A stretch of 64,000 bases of DNA from Catalinimonas sp038039535 (GCF_038039535.1 NZ_JBBPHP010000004.1:1-64000), one strand, 5' to 3'. Positions 45,401-54,409 are shown, numbered from the stretch's first letter. Numbers and translations: made by a program. The notes: generated by a model from the letters alone, not told the origin.

Positions 45401-45618
45401 CCATCAATGTCTGTGACAGTACCTACTGTAGTACCTTTTACAATAACATTAACGCCTGGTAAGGCTTCTCCTGTTTCTGCAGAACTCACCGTACCGGATA
45501 CAGTGTTTTGTGCCCATGCAGTAGTCAGGCTAAAAAGGGCGATCATCAGACTTAACACACTACTCCTTAAGAGATGTGTTTTTACTGATGATACGCGTTT
45601 GGTAGTGTTTAAACGCAT
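42430..45618 (-). CDS. SusC-like TonB-dependent outer-membrane receptor
   Basis: 1062 residues. Signal peptide (LTTAWAQ), CarboxypepD_reg domain (GEALPGVNVIVKGTTVGTVTD), plug with VLKDAAAAALYGSRAASGVILINTK, barrel ending GIEIDL. The plug motif has LKDAAAAALY where its paralogues have LKGxxAxxLY. It forms an operon with the SusD at 40934. A Bacteroidota-type promoter is visible about 200 bases upstream (45820-45849). Confidence 0.95.
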   Translation of the reverse strand: MRLNTTKRVSSVKTHLLRSSVLSLMIALFSLTTAWAQNTVSGTVSSAETGEALPGVNVIVKGTTVGTVTDIDGNYRLNVSDDATTLVFSFIGLREQEVAIGDRSTINVEMAEDARQLSEVVVVAYGEQSKRKLTSSIGEIDNTTIESQQLVSVGTALQGTVPGVNIISGSGQPGENPTIRIRGISSINSSSDPLIVLDGSVYNGNLNTIDPNDIASMSVLKDAAAAALYGSRAASGVILINTKRGKAGETRINLRASTGVSSRAVAEYPFITAEQQMLLEWETLYNDANIAGNPNPGQAASDGLLGRIGYNPYGGLDAPIGPDGQVLAGKSLQWATDWEDALLQQGSRQDISLNISGGSEKTQFYFSGSYLKQDGIVINSDFERFNGRINLDTELNDWLKAGLRQSVSTSTQNFPVQSGSSFSSNIQYIRTMASIYPIYRRDVDGSLLLDASGEPIFDDGQNSGLPINVSRPVLQPSNAVAQTTLDQDESERFFSTTSAFLEASFLNNFKARTNFAFNKYFYDQREYTNPEIGSARTVNGRLQRARDITTEWTLTNSLNYNKQFGGGDHSVDVLLLQEAYSFRLNELDVGKTGIPFGGLYQLGSAATLETIDGVQNRERIGSLMARAEYDYKSKYFVQGSIRRDISSRFAPESREGVFYSLSGSWVISDEAFMDDLDFFSFLKFRASYGEVGNSFIQDSDDNQVYFPAENIFQTGFDQLSTPGIYLGPLRNNQITWETSAITNLGLDFGLFRDKVSGSVDAYLKDTRGLIFARPLANSLGVIGGEILENVGNLQNRGIEVSLNWDVINNEELSWSLGGNIAFERNEITSLPQEEIISGSFIRREGNSVYDFYIREWAGVNSATGEPQWYIDSLNTEGDVVGKALTTDINEAVANRINAGTALPWGRGGLNTRLSYKGFDLSALFNFSLGGKILDLDYAGLMEGGLRPGNQKHEDILNRWQNPGDETDVPRLNSSDQGAVSSTRFLFDATYGRLRNVTLGYSLPESVIANTGFLRGLRVYVKGDNLLTFFSREGLDPEQSISGETDNQSSIYRIMSAGIEIDL

Positions 45619-46118
45619 ATTGATATGATTTATGTTGAAAGAAAAAAAAGCAAATCTGGTGTGCTTTATTCAGGATGCATCTGCTTAAATCCAGGCTCTA
45701 CGAGATGCTCATTACAAAGCAGTATTCATATATCATTACCACAAAGAAAATTATAAGTCTAGTTTATTTTACTTATATATATGGAGAAATAAAGGTTAAG
45801 TTTTTATGTAAAATATTTGCAAACTTATAGTTATGATTCAAAAAAACAAGTATGCATGCAGAATAATTAATTTTTGAATAATCATAAAAACTCTTTATTA
45901 TTTTAATGATTACGCAAAATACCTAAGGAAAAGTAGCTTTTTTTCATTAATAGTAAGTTACACAGAATATTTACTTATAGAATAATGACTACACTTTGTG
46001 TGATCAAAGTTTAATTTTTACAGGGTATAATTTAAACTTTATCTGTTTCAGGTTTTAACTTTAATGCTTTCAGAATGTTTTAGAGGATATTAAAATCCAT
46101 GAAAAATTTAGCTTTTTC
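45619..46118. other. AT-rich intergenic region with one promoter
   Basis: About 500 bases upstream of the SusC start. It contains the promoter at 45820-45849 and is otherwise an A/T-rich stretch without a gene. Confidence 0.6.
45820..45849 (-). promoter_or_regulatory. Bacteroidota-type promoter of the SusC/SusD pair
   Basis: On the minus strand the sequence reads TTG, 19 bases, TAAGTTTG. This matches the Bacteroidota consensus TTG-N19-TAnnTTTG exactly. It would give a leader of about 190 bases for the SusC gene starting at 45618. Confidence 0.65.
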
Positions 46119-46150
46119 ATAAAAAAACCTCCACAACATATGCGGAGGCT
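46119..46150 (-). terminator. Terminator of the 46-51 kb Sus operon
   Basis: CCTCC (46128-46132) pairs with GGAGG (46144-46148) around an 11-base A/T-rich loop, next to a run of seven A bases on the left. It lies 26 bases past the stop of the small lipoprotein gene at 46176. Confidence 0.75.
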
Positions 46151-46175
46151 TTCCTTCAATATTGGTGTATGTTAT

Positions 46176-46508
46176 TTATTCAGCCATCACTGTCATTTCT
46201 CCTTCGTATGTTCCATCTGACACCATGATGGTATAGGTGCCAGCAGTAGGGAAATCTGCGTATATGTACTGCCCCTCGTCAGCTGCTTCTATCGGATCTC
46301 CGTTCAGTGTCCAGTTATAAGATTTATCAATCGTAAAACCTTCTACATAATAAGGTTCCTCGGAAGCACCCACTGCCACTTCGCCACTACCTTGTATGAT
46401 CAATGAATCACCTGCTCTCCAGTCAATATTTTCTTCTGCTTCATCACAGGATGAAAACACAAAGAGAGTACTCAACAGTAGGGCTGATAATATTTTATAC
46501 ATTTTCAT
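46176..46508 (-). CDS. Small Ig-like lipoprotein of the Sus operon
   Basis: 110 residues. Signal peptide with lipobox VFSSCDEAEE. The mature 90 residues look like one PKD/Ig-type beta-sandwich: AVGASEEPYYVEGFTIDKSYNWTLNGDPI, YADFPTAGTYTIMVSDG. It is the third gene after SusC (48067) and SusD (46538), 29 bases after the SusD stop, so it is probably a surface accessory of the same transporter. Function by position. Confidence 0.8.
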   Translation of the reverse strand: MKMYKILSALLLSTLFVFSSCDEAEENIDWRAGDSLIIQGSGEVAVGASEEPYYVEGFTIDKSYNWTLNGDPIEAADEGQYIYADFPTAGTYTIMVSDGTYEGEMTVMAE

Positions 46509-46537
46509 AATCTGCTATTTTTCAGTTTTAATGATTG

Positions 46538-48064
46538 TTAGTTTACATCCCACCAAAGCCGGGTACTCAGTAAATCAGGCCCTTGTCTGTCAATGGCTTC
46601 CTGATAGCTCTCCCGATTAAGGTTTTGCTCATCTACTGGATAAGTTACCCGTAGTGGAATTCCGTCTCCTACTAAAGCACCGGCAGCTGGTGGCTCCAGT
46701 ATGCCTGTAAAGTCCAGTCTTCTCCATTCGGTCCAGCCCTGTATGCCCTGCATATATAGCGCAAGCCACTTCTGTTCGCCGATGGATTGTCTCCAGTTTG
46801 CCGGATCATAAGGAGCCTGATTGGTATAGTAGTCTTCTATAGCGGCAGCATCAAGCGCATCGCCACCTTGGGCAGCCCAATATTCCATAGAGGCAGTAAT
46901 CGCCTGGTTGTAAAGACTTTCAGCATCACCGCCTATGAATCCTCTGGCGGCTGCTTCGGACATGGTAAACAGTACTTCGGCATAATCCATGTATACACCA
47001 GGCGCCTCCGCACTTAATACTTCTTCACTGGGTTGTGAAACCGCACTGTTTGGTATAGCACCTGCCTGAGCCTGAGTAAGTCCATAAGTAAGCCCTACAT
47101 ACTCACCACTGGCATTAGGCGCTGCGTAATAATCAATGCGAGGGTCATTGGTTTCTTTTAAATAATCAATGAGAGGCTCACTTGTAGCAAAATCCGCTCT
47201 TGTTTTACGATCCTCATTCAAAGGATTATTATTGGGTACTGAGGTCATGTAACGCAGCAATGCATTATCGTCATTTTCCTCAAATACGCCTGCCTGCATA
47301 GCTTCATTGATTGCAGCAGATGCCATATCAGGGGCTACATCAGCCATCCTGATGGCAACTCTCATCTTCAGAGAATTGGCAAATTTTTTCCACTTCTCCA
47401 TATCCCCATCATAAATCAGGTCACCGGTCACAAAGCCTGGCTCAGTTACATTGATCATACTGCTTGCTTCAGTTAGCTCTGCCAGGAGGTCAGCATAAAT
47501 TTCTGACTGTGGCGTATAGGCCGGGCTTACCTGATCAGAACCCTGTAAGGCTTCTTCATAAGGTACATCACCCCATATATCCGTGATGATCTGAAACATC
47601 CAGGCTTTCATGATTTTAGCAACTGCGATCTGATTTTCAGTATCACCATAAGCCGAAAAATCGGTAGGGCGCTCCTCATTAAGGCGGATTATCTCCTGCA
47701 AATCGCGGATTCCTCCACCATTAGGGTCACCTGCCAGGGCAGCATCTCTTCCGGCATAGTAATACAGCCAATAGTTATTATTGACCCCCTGACGAAGTTG
47801 ATAACGGCTTTCATCAGTATATTCATTGGCAGCCCAGTACTGAGCGTAGAGCATTCCGAAACGTCCATTATGCCACTCATCCCAAATATGGTCCATCAAT
47901 TGCTTTTGCGCAGAAGTCAGCAGGGAGGTAGTGGGTACTACCGGCGGCTGATTGGGATCAGTATTCATTTCCTCAAAATCCTCGCAGGCACTTATGCTGA
48001 GCATGAGCGTAGCAAGAACAAATATTTTAATATGATTTACTATATATTTCATCATGGTAAGCAT
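46538..48064 (-). CDS. SusD-like outer-membrane lipoprotein (SusD_2 type)
   Basis: 508 residues. A signal peptide precedes the lipobox SISACEDFEEM (Met5 is an alternative start). SusD-like_2 features: NTDPNQPPVVPTTSLLTSAQK, TDIWGDVPYEEAL, ASSMINVTEPGFVTGDLIYDGDMEKWKKFAN, and a C-terminal LLSTRLWWDVN. It is co-transcribed with the SusC at 48067-51249, only 2 bases apart, and with the small lipoprotein at 46176. Confidence 0.93.
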   Translation of the reverse strand: MLTMMKYIVNHIKIFVLATLMLSISACEDFEEMNTDPNQPPVVPTTSLLTSAQKQLMDHIWDEWHNGRFGMLYAQYWAANEYTDESRYQLRQGVNNNYWLYYYAGRDAALAGDPNGGGIRDLQEIIRLNEERPTDFSAYGDTENQIAVAKIMKAWMFQIITDIWGDVPYEEALQGSDQVSPAYTPQSEIYADLLAELTEASSMINVTEPGFVTGDLIYDGDMEKWKKFANSLKMRVAIRMADVAPDMASAAINEAMQAGVFEENDDNALLRYMTSVPNNNPLNEDRKTRADFATSEPLIDYLKETNDPRIDYYAAPNASGEYVGLTYGLTQAQAGAIPNSAVSQPSEEVLSAEAPGVYMDYAEVLFTMSEAAARGFIGGDAESLYNQAITASMEYWAAQGGDALDAAAIEDYYTNQAPYDPANWRQSIGEQKWLALYMQGIQGWTEWRRLDFTGILEPPAAGALVGDGIPLRVTYPVDEQNLNRESYQEAIDRQGPDLLSTRLWWDVN

Positions 48065-48066
48065 TA

Positions 48067-51000
48067 TTAAAGATCAAAGCTTAAGTTGAATCCCCAGGAT
48101 CTGATGGAAGGTAACTGAGCACCTTCTATACCCTGAATGTTATTGGAGCTAAGGGTAGATTCGGGGTCCAGATGTGGTATTTTTTTGTACAGAATCGCAA
48201 GGTTACGCCCTACCAGAGACAGTGTGATGTTTTTGAAAGGACTGTTTTCCAATACACTGTTGGGTAAGGTATAGCCCAACGTAACTTCGCGAAGCTTAAT
48301 GAAACTGCCATCATACACATGCGCTGCATCTCTACCGTACAAGCCCTGGAAAAAGTTGATCGCAGGCAAACGGGTAGTGTTAGGTTCGTACTCAGGGTTT
48401 TCTGCGGTACCTACATTGACTACCCCTTCAGCGACTACTCCTAACTCTCTGACATTTCCGTCTACTGTTTCCTGCAGCATCCCGCTATATTTTCCAAACA
48501 TATTGGTAATTGAGAATATATCGGAGCCTTTTCTTCCATCTACCAGCACGCTTGCACTGATACCTTTGAAACTAAACCTATTAGTAATACCGCCTGTCCA
48601 GTCGGGCATAGCATTACCCAAAGGCACCTGCTCACTGGTTACCGCATAAGTCCCGCTGGAGTTGATGATCTTGTTTCCTTCATCGTCATACATAAAGTCA
48701 AAACCCATGATTGCTCCATAAGGCTCACCTTCACGGGCTACCACACTTACTGAGAAAGGGGCATTGGCCAGTGTATAGGTATCAATTCCTTCAGCCAGTT
48801 CCACAATCTTGTTTCTGTTTCTGGCCCAGTTCACAATCAGGTCCCACTGGAAGTTTTCTGTCTCCACCGGTGTTGCTCTTAGTTGTAATTCCACTCCTTT
48901 GTTAGTAACCTCACCAGCGTTAATAATCTGTGATCCGTAACCGGTAGCCCCAGAAACATCTACTGTAAATATCTGGTCAGTACTTACTGAACTGTAGTAT
49001 GTTACGTCAAGCCCTACCCTATTATTAAAAAAGCGGAGATCAGTTCCTACTTCCCATGAGCGGGTTATCTCAGGCTTCAAAAGAGGGTTATTAAGTGCAT
49101 TTGGCACGGTAAACCTGGGATTGGTCCCGAAACTTTCTTTAGGCGCATAAGTCAAGGCCAGACGATAGGGATCGGTATCATTACCTACTTGTGCCCAGCC
49201 GGCTCTCAGTTTACCATAAGAAAGAATGCTACTGTTTACCAACGGCTCAAGCTCGGAGAATACAAAGCTACCTGATACTGAGGGGTAGAGGTAAGAATTA
49301 TTATCCACCGGTAAGGTAGAAGACCAGTCGTTACGCAGTGTGAAATCAGCGTACAACATATCTCTAAAGCCTACTGAAGCATTACCAAAAACACTATTGA
49401 TTTGCCTTTCTTCAAAATAGTCATCTACCAATACAGAACCTACCGAGTTGATCAGGCTATAAAAGTCTGGCACGTTCAGTCCGCCCTGGGTAGTTCCTAC
49501 ATTTCGGTTATAGGTATTATACCTGATATTTCCTCCAACAAAGGCATTTAAGGTAAATACTTCATTTATTCTCTTGTCAAAAGTCAGTATAAGGTCTGCA
49601 TTGGTTTCTTTTACCTCACGGATACCTTCTGAATATTCGGGTATTGCCTGTGAACCTACCGCTATTCGCTCTTCTCTTCTGTCAGTATAGTAGTCTGTCA
49701 TCAACCTACCGGTTAGGTTAAGCCAATCTGTAAAATCGTAGCTCATTGAAAAGTTACCGAATAAACGCTCACGATTGTCATTCTGGTAGTTTTCATAGCG
49801 CGTCCAGTAAGGGTTATCAGAGTACTTGGGAGTAAGATCTGTAGGACTAGTAATGTTCCAGGTTCTTTGGATACCCTCGGATGTCTTGTAGGTCCTCAGC
49901 TTATCCATACTCATCTGCCGATGACTCCACTGATTAAACTGCTGCATCACATTGTTACCATCATAACCTGTTCCCGGTCTACCCAAGGCACTGTTTACAA
50001 CATAGTTGGCTGAAACAGATGCGGTTAGTTTGTCCGTGAGTTTGGCAGAACCAGAAAAGCTAAGTGTATTTCTCTTCAGCTCACTGTTGGGCAATACAAA
50101 ATCCTGGTTCACATTTGTATAGGATAGTCTGAATGTGGTAACATCATTACCACCGGAGAAAGCAATATTGTTATTTAATGTAACCCCAGTGTTGAAAAAG
50201 TTTTCAATATTATCAGGATGTGCCACCCAGGGGGTTCTCAAACCATAGTCAGGATCACCTTCGTAAAAGCTATACCATTGTCTTACGGGACGTCCATCCA
50301 GACGAGGACCCCAGCTTTCGTCAAAGGCAAAATAGGCTACATCTTCTCCCTCAAATTGCGTGAAAGGGCCATTACCTCCTCCATATTCGTTCTGGTAGTC
50401 AGGTAATACAAATACTTCGTCTAGGGTGACACTTGAGTTGACACTTACCCCTATTCCTTGCTGATTTTCACCCTTCTTGGTGGTGATCAGTATTACCCCA
50501 TTAGCAGCACGGGTACCATAAAGCGCCGCTGCACTGGGGCCTTTCAATACAGAAATAGACTTGATATCATCGGGGTTAATATCCTGAGCCATGTTACCGT
50601 AGTCATAACCACCGCTACCTCTGGCCTGATCGGTAGAGGTGAAGTTTGAATTATCTATAGGCACTCCATCTACCACAAACAAAGGCTGGTTGTTACCTGC
50701 TACGGAGTTGATTCCACGAATAAGGATACGGGAAGAACCTCCCATATTACCGGAAGCACCATTCACCTGCACCCCGGCAATACGACCGGAGAGAGAGTTT
50801 ACTACGTTTACCTCTCGGGCTTTGGTAATGCTTTCTCCTTCAATCTCCTGTACTGAATAACCCAGAGCACGCTCATCACGCTCAATACCCAAAGCGGTAA
50901 CCACTACTTCAGATAACTGCTGTGTATCTGGTGTGAGCTGAATGTCAATATTAGAGCGATTGCCAATGGCTACACTCTGGGTACGATATCCGATGAATGA

Positions 51001-51249
51001 AAAAGAAAGTGAATCAGCGCCTTCCGAAGCATTGACCCGGTAGTTTCCATCCAGATCTGTCACTGTTCCCTGTGTAGTTCCTTTTACAATCACATTAACC
51101 CCTGGTAAGGGTTCACCTTCTTCCGAACTTACTTGTCCGGTAATCACCTGCTGCGCCTGCGCCGACGAGCATAAAAATAAAAATGCCACTACCACCACGA
51201 ATATTCTTTGGGTGTGGGTAGTGACAAAACTGGTACAATTAATTCCCAT
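48067..51249 (-). CDS. SusC-like TonB-dependent outer-membrane receptor
   Basis: 1060 residues. Signal peptide (CSSAQAQ), CarboxypepD_reg domain (GEPLPGVNVIVKGTTQGTVTD), plug with VLKGPSAAALYGTRAANGVILITTKK, barrel ending GFNLSFDL. First gene of a three-gene operon. The domain at its N-terminus is closely similar to the stand-alone protein at 51828-52133. Confidence 0.95.
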   Translation of the reverse strand: MGINCTSFVTTHTQRIFVVVVAFLFLCSSAQAQQVITGQVSSEEGEPLPGVNVIVKGTTQGTVTDLDGNYRVNASEGADSLSFSFIGYRTQSVAIGNRSNIDIQLTPDTQQLSEVVVTALGIERDERALGYSVQEIEGESITKAREVNVVNSLSGRIAGVQVNGASGNMGGSSRILIRGINSVAGNNQPLFVVDGVPIDNSNFTSTDQARGSGGYDYGNMAQDINPDDIKSISVLKGPSAAALYGTRAANGVILITTKKGENQQGIGVSVNSSVTLDEVFVLPDYQNEYGGGNGPFTQFEGEDVAYFAFDESWGPRLDGRPVRQWYSFYEGDPDYGLRTPWVAHPDNIENFFNTGVTLNNNIAFSGGNDVTTFRLSYTNVNQDFVLPNSELKRNTLSFSGSAKLTDKLTASVSANYVVNSALGRPGTGYDGNNVMQQFNQWSHRQMSMDKLRTYKTSEGIQRTWNITSPTDLTPKYSDNPYWTRYENYQNDNRERLFGNFSMSYDFTDWLNLTGRLMTDYYTDRREERIAVGSQAIPEYSEGIREVKETNADLILTFDKRINEVFTLNAFVGGNIRYNTYNRNVGTTQGGLNVPDFYSLINSVGSVLVDDYFEERQINSVFGNASVGFRDMLYADFTLRNDWSSTLPVDNNSYLYPSVSGSFVFSELEPLVNSSILSYGKLRAGWAQVGNDTDPYRLALTYAPKESFGTNPRFTVPNALNNPLLKPEITRSWEVGTDLRFFNNRVGLDVTYYSSVSTDQIFTVDVSGATGYGSQIINAGEVTNKGVELQLRATPVETENFQWDLIVNWARNRNKIVELAEGIDTYTLANAPFSVSVVAREGEPYGAIMGFDFMYDDEGNKIINSSGTYAVTSEQVPLGNAMPDWTGGITNRFSFKGISASVLVDGRKGSDIFSITNMFGKYSGMLQETVDGNVRELGVVAEGVVNVGTAENPEYEPNTTRLPAINFFQGLYGRDAAHVYDGSFIKLREVTLGYTLPNSVLENSPFKNITLSLVGRNLAILYKKIPHLDPESTLSSNNIQGIEGAQLPSIRSWGFNLSFDL

Positions 51250-51760
51250 AACAACACAATTTATCTGTAAAAAAATAGAAATGAATCCTAAGTTGAGGGC
51301 AGCAAAAAATTATTGAACTACAAAAAAAGCATGGTGGCAGATCAAAAATCAGTAAAACTACTGCGCCATATTTATCAATAAAAAATCAAGAATTACTTTT
51401 TAATCAATATTTATGTACTTTCCAAGTTTTTAAAAAGAAATGTGACATACTGGATGCCTTAGCATTTGATGTCAGAATGCAAAACATATACTTTGTATCT
51501 AGCTATCTAAGCAAATTGTTATTAATTCGCTTAATTTTTTTTGTATTACACGAAAAAGGTAGAGCACAGCTTTTAAAATGGGATATGAGATGTATATACA
51601 AAATTTTGTCAGAACGCCATTATTTCTTTCATTTACTTACTTTTATAGAAGAATATTTGTCAAATATTCTTTCAGAAAATGAAATTATTATCAACCGACT
51701 TTTTTCTTCACTTCTACTTTGCTCCTTTCCGCTACTCACTTTCATCACTGTGGAGTAGAC
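51250..51760. other. Intergenic region upstream of SusC
   Basis: About 500 A/T-rich bases that should carry the SusC leader. A plus-strand frame of 93 codons (51477-51758) is open, but its composition is leucine/isoleucine-rich by chance and it ends next to a terminator, so I do not call it. Confidence 0.5.
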
Positions 51761-51794
51761 AAAAAAAAGTGAAGTAGAAAAACTTCTACTTCAC
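51761..51794 (-). terminator. Terminator after the small regulatory-domain protein
   Basis: GTGAAGTAGAA (51769-51779) and TTCTACTTCAC (51784-51794) form a perfect 11-bp stem with a 4-base loop; eight A bases on the left give a U tract. It ends the gene at 51828. Confidence 0.9.
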
Positions 51795-51827
51795 AGCTAT
51801 TTATTTTGCTAAATATTAACTACTGCC

Positions 51828-52133
51828 TTATTCTTCCTGTAGCTGAACATTAATTGTGCTTTGCCCTCCGATACCAATCTTTTGGGTTCTGTATCCCAGA
51901 CTAGAGAAGACAAGCGTATCAGCCTCTCCTCCCACTTCCAGGCTATAATTACCCTGCATATTGGTAACAGTTCCCTGGTTGGAGCCTTGTACGCTCACAT
52001 CTACCCCCGGCAGAGGATCTCCTCCAGAGGTCACTTTACCACTTATTGTAGCCTCGGGTATCATGGTGAAAGCAAAAATACCAACCAATACAACGACCAA
52101 TGCTATAGAATAAATATTCACCGACTTCTTCAT
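51828..52133 (-). CDS. Stand-alone CarboxypepD_reg-domain protein
   Basis: 101 residues: a hydrophobic N-terminal segment (1-30) and a single carboxypeptidase-regulatory-like domain (SGGDPLPGVDVSVQGSNQGTVTN, ADTLVFSSLGYRTQKIGIG, INVQLQEE). It lacks a TonB box, plug or barrel. The sequence is close to the N-terminal domain of the SusC at 48067. It may be an old SusC remnant that kept its start and terminator or an independent small surface protein. Its own terminator (51761) argues that it is expressed alone. Confidence 0.8.
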   Translation of the reverse strand: MKKSVNIYSIALVVVLVGIFAFTMIPEATISGKVTSGGDPLPGVDVSVQGSNQGTVTNMQGNYSLEVGGEADTLVFSSLGYRTQKIGIGGQSTINVQLQEE

Positions 52134-52240
52134 GTTTTCCTGGATTAAGTTTAAAAAGTAAATACTACTAGTTAGGTAAGGAGGATGATCACAAAAATGT
52201 TCAATTTTTTACAGAGAAAGCAATTTTTAAGTATATCAGG

Positions 52241-53269
52241 CTATCGTGAATAATAGTGTTTGATTACTTCTTCCGTTGATTTCTCCTGGGGAGTGAAATC
52301 TGTTTCCCAGCGATCCCAGCGGCTCTCACGGTTCACAAAGGGGTACCATTTCCAGAGGAAGCCTCCGGCAAACCAGGGCTGATGCCAGAAAGTCTGATAT
52401 AGTGCTTCATAGGCTGTTTTTTGTGCTTCCATGTTTTTCACCAAGCCTTCTTCCTCGTTATGCCAGTGGCCGCGTGAAGCAAAGTCCGCACTACGATACC
52501 CGTATTCTGTAAATAATATGGGCTTATTATACTCTTCTCTCACTTCTTCTATAAGTTCCAGAGGTTCTTCCCAATGATTCAGAAGTTCTTTGACAGAAGG
52601 GTTTTTCTTGTCAGAAAGGGGGAAGTAAGCATCTATGCCTATAAAGTCCAGCTCATCCCAAAAGGTGATGTACTCAAAATTATCCCAGTTGGCGGCATAG
52701 GTTAGCTTTCCCGCATATCGCTCTCTGATTCTCTTACTCAGTTTTCGCCAGAAGTCAGGCCGCTCACGAGCAGGTATGCGATACTCTGTCCCTATGCATA
52801 TCATCTCCACATTTTCACTGACAGCAATATCCGTCATGATATCCAGGTATTCGGTGTAGGATTGCTCCCACTGCTGCCACTCTTCCTCGGTCTTGAGGTT
52901 AAAATCTCCCGGCCAGCCCTGACGCCTGATCCATACGTGAGGTTTGAGCATCACTTTAAGCCCCAGGCTCTTGGCATAACGGACGGTATGCTCTACACCC
53001 TCTTTGGTTTCACCCCACCATTTACCTTCCAGTCGGTAGTTGACTATAGGATCTTCTTCCAGAGAAAATGCGTAGGGTACGATAGCCACCCAGCCCGCAC
53101 TGATAGACTTCACTGAAACCATCGTCTGCTCCCCCACTGAATCTCGGGGAGCCACAAAACATACCCCGTTAATCTTATCTCCCAGGTAGTGCTGGGATAC
53201 ACTTTCACAAGCCAGGAAAAAGGGAAAGATCAAATAAAGAAATAAGCGCATAATTTGTATTTGCCTCAT
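52241..53269 (-). CDS. GH113-like glycoside hydrolase lipoprotein
   Basis: 342 residues from the Met at 53269; the frame is open to 53338, but a signal peptide with lipobox FFLACESV starts here. TIM-barrel pattern of GH113 beta-mannanase-like enzymes: NGVCFVAPRDS, RYAKSLGLKVMLKPHVWIR, the acid/base Glu in MICIGTEYRIP, FIGIDAYFPL, and the nucleophile Glu in PILFTEYGYRS, then FAGGFLWKWYPF. It would hydrolyse beta-linked mannose-type sugars on the cell surface. It is 93 bases upstream of hemE on the same strand, an unlikely functional pair. Substrate is unproven. Confidence 0.8.
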   Translation of the reverse strand: MRQIQIMRLFLYLIFPFFLACESVSQHYLGDKINGVCFVAPRDSVGEQTMVSVKSISAGWVAIVPYAFSLEEDPIVNYRLEGKWWGETKEGVEHTVRYAKSLGLKVMLKPHVWIRRQGWPGDFNLKTEEEWQQWEQSYTEYLDIMTDIAVSENVEMICIGTEYRIPARERPDFWRKLSKRIRERYAGKLTYAANWDNFEYITFWDELDFIGIDAYFPLSDKKNPSVKELLNHWEEPLELIEEVREEYNKPILFTEYGYRSADFASRGHWHNEEEGLVKNMEAQKTAYEALYQTFWHQPWFAGGFLWKWYPFVNRESRWDRWETDFTPQEKSTEEVIKHYYSR

Positions 53270-53362
53270 GCCAGCAGGGAATGGTTGATCCAAAAACCCA
53301 GGCCAGCTAGTCAGTGTACTTACTTCTTTCTTTTGCATATCAGACAGTCATTAGCGTAAATA

Positions 53363-54409
53363 TTAGCTGCGCATATGGGTGCTGTATTCTTTGACTACCT
53401 CTATAAAGTGTTTTACCTTTTCAGGGTCAATATCAGGATATACTCCATGCCCCAGGTTTGCGATATGGCGATAAGGGCCAAAAGCATCCAGCATCCTCTT
53501 TGTTTCCTGCTCAATCACTGCATAATCTGCGTAGAGCGTAGCCGGATCAAGATTGCCCTGTAACACTTTTGTCTCACCAAAGAGAGAACGCATTTGCATT
53601 ATATCCATATTCCAGTCCAGACCTATCGTCTCACAGGATAGCCGGGGCATGGCGGGCATACTGGTAAATGCGCCTTTGGCAAAAACGGTTACCGGCACTT
53701 CAGTAATCGCGTCGCAAATCTGAGAGATATAAGATAGTGAAAAGTCTGCATATTGTCGGGTAGAAAGAATACCTGCCCAGGAATCAAATACCTGCACCAG
53801 GTTAGCTCCCGCTTCTATCTGAGCTTTGAGGTAGGCAATGGTACTATCGGTAATCATCTGCAAGAGACGATGGGCCAGTTCCGGTTCTTTGTACAGCATG
53901 GCCCTGGGCTGGGAAAAAGTTTTGCTTCCTGAGCCTTCTACCATATAGGCAAAAATCGTCCAGGGTGCACCGGCAAAGCCAATGATAGGCACCCGCCCAT
54001 CCAGCTCACGCTTGGTCACTTTAATGGCTTCTGGTGTATAAGCCAGGTCGCCGGAAATATCAGCTACCTTAAGGCGATCAATATCCGCAGCGGAGTTCAC
54101 AGTTTTAGGAAAGTAGGGACCTCTTTTCTCCACCATTTCATAAGGAAGCCCCATCGCTTCAGGAATCACGAGTATATCCGAGAAGATGATCGCAGCATCT
54201 ACCCCCAGAATATCTACCGGTTGTATGGTCACTTCCGCGGCACGTTCCGGGTTTTTGACCAGTTCTACAAAGCCATTCATCTTTTCTCTGACAGCTCTGT
54301 ATTCCGGCAATATTCTTCCAGCCTGCCGCATCAGCCATACCGGCGTGCGCTCCGTTTGCTCTCCCCGGATGGTTCTGAGTAATAAGTCGTTCTTTAATTG
54401 CATGCTCAA
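53363..54409 (-). CDS. hemE: Uroporphyrinogen decarboxylase
   Basis: 348 residues. Catalyses decarboxylation of uroporphyrinogen III to coproporphyrinogen III in haem synthesis. Family features: the N-terminal TPVWLMRQAGRILPEYR, VDAAIIFSDILVIPEAMG, GAPWTIFAYMVEGSGSK, NLVQVFDSWAGIL, and C-terminal RHIANLGHGVYPDIDPEKV. Complete length. The upstream 200 bases, shared with the divergent gene at 54643, include a short tandem repeat (54471-54510). Confidence 0.97.
   Translation of the reverse strand: MSMQLKNDLLLRTIRGEQTERTPVWLMRQAGRILPEYRAVREKMNGFVELVKNPERAAEVTIQPVDILGVDAAIIFSDILVIPEAMGLPYEMVEKRGPYFPKTVNSAADIDRLKVADISGDLAYTPEAIKVTKRELDGRVPIIGFAGAPWTIFAYMVEGSGSKTFSQPRAMLYKEPELAHRLLQMITDSTIAYLKAQIEAGANLVQVFDSWAGILSTRQYADFSLSYISQICDAITEVPVTVFAKGAFTSMPAMPRLSCETIGLDWNMDIMQMRSLFGETKVLQGNLDPATLYADYAVIEQETKRMLDAFGPYRHIANLGHGVYPDIDPEKVKHFIEVVKEYSTHMRS

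Noticed and set aside
51477..51758. 93-residue plus-strand ORF
   Set aside because: A/T-rich chance frame with Leu/Ile/Phe runs, no family pattern; lies in the leader region of a SusC operon.
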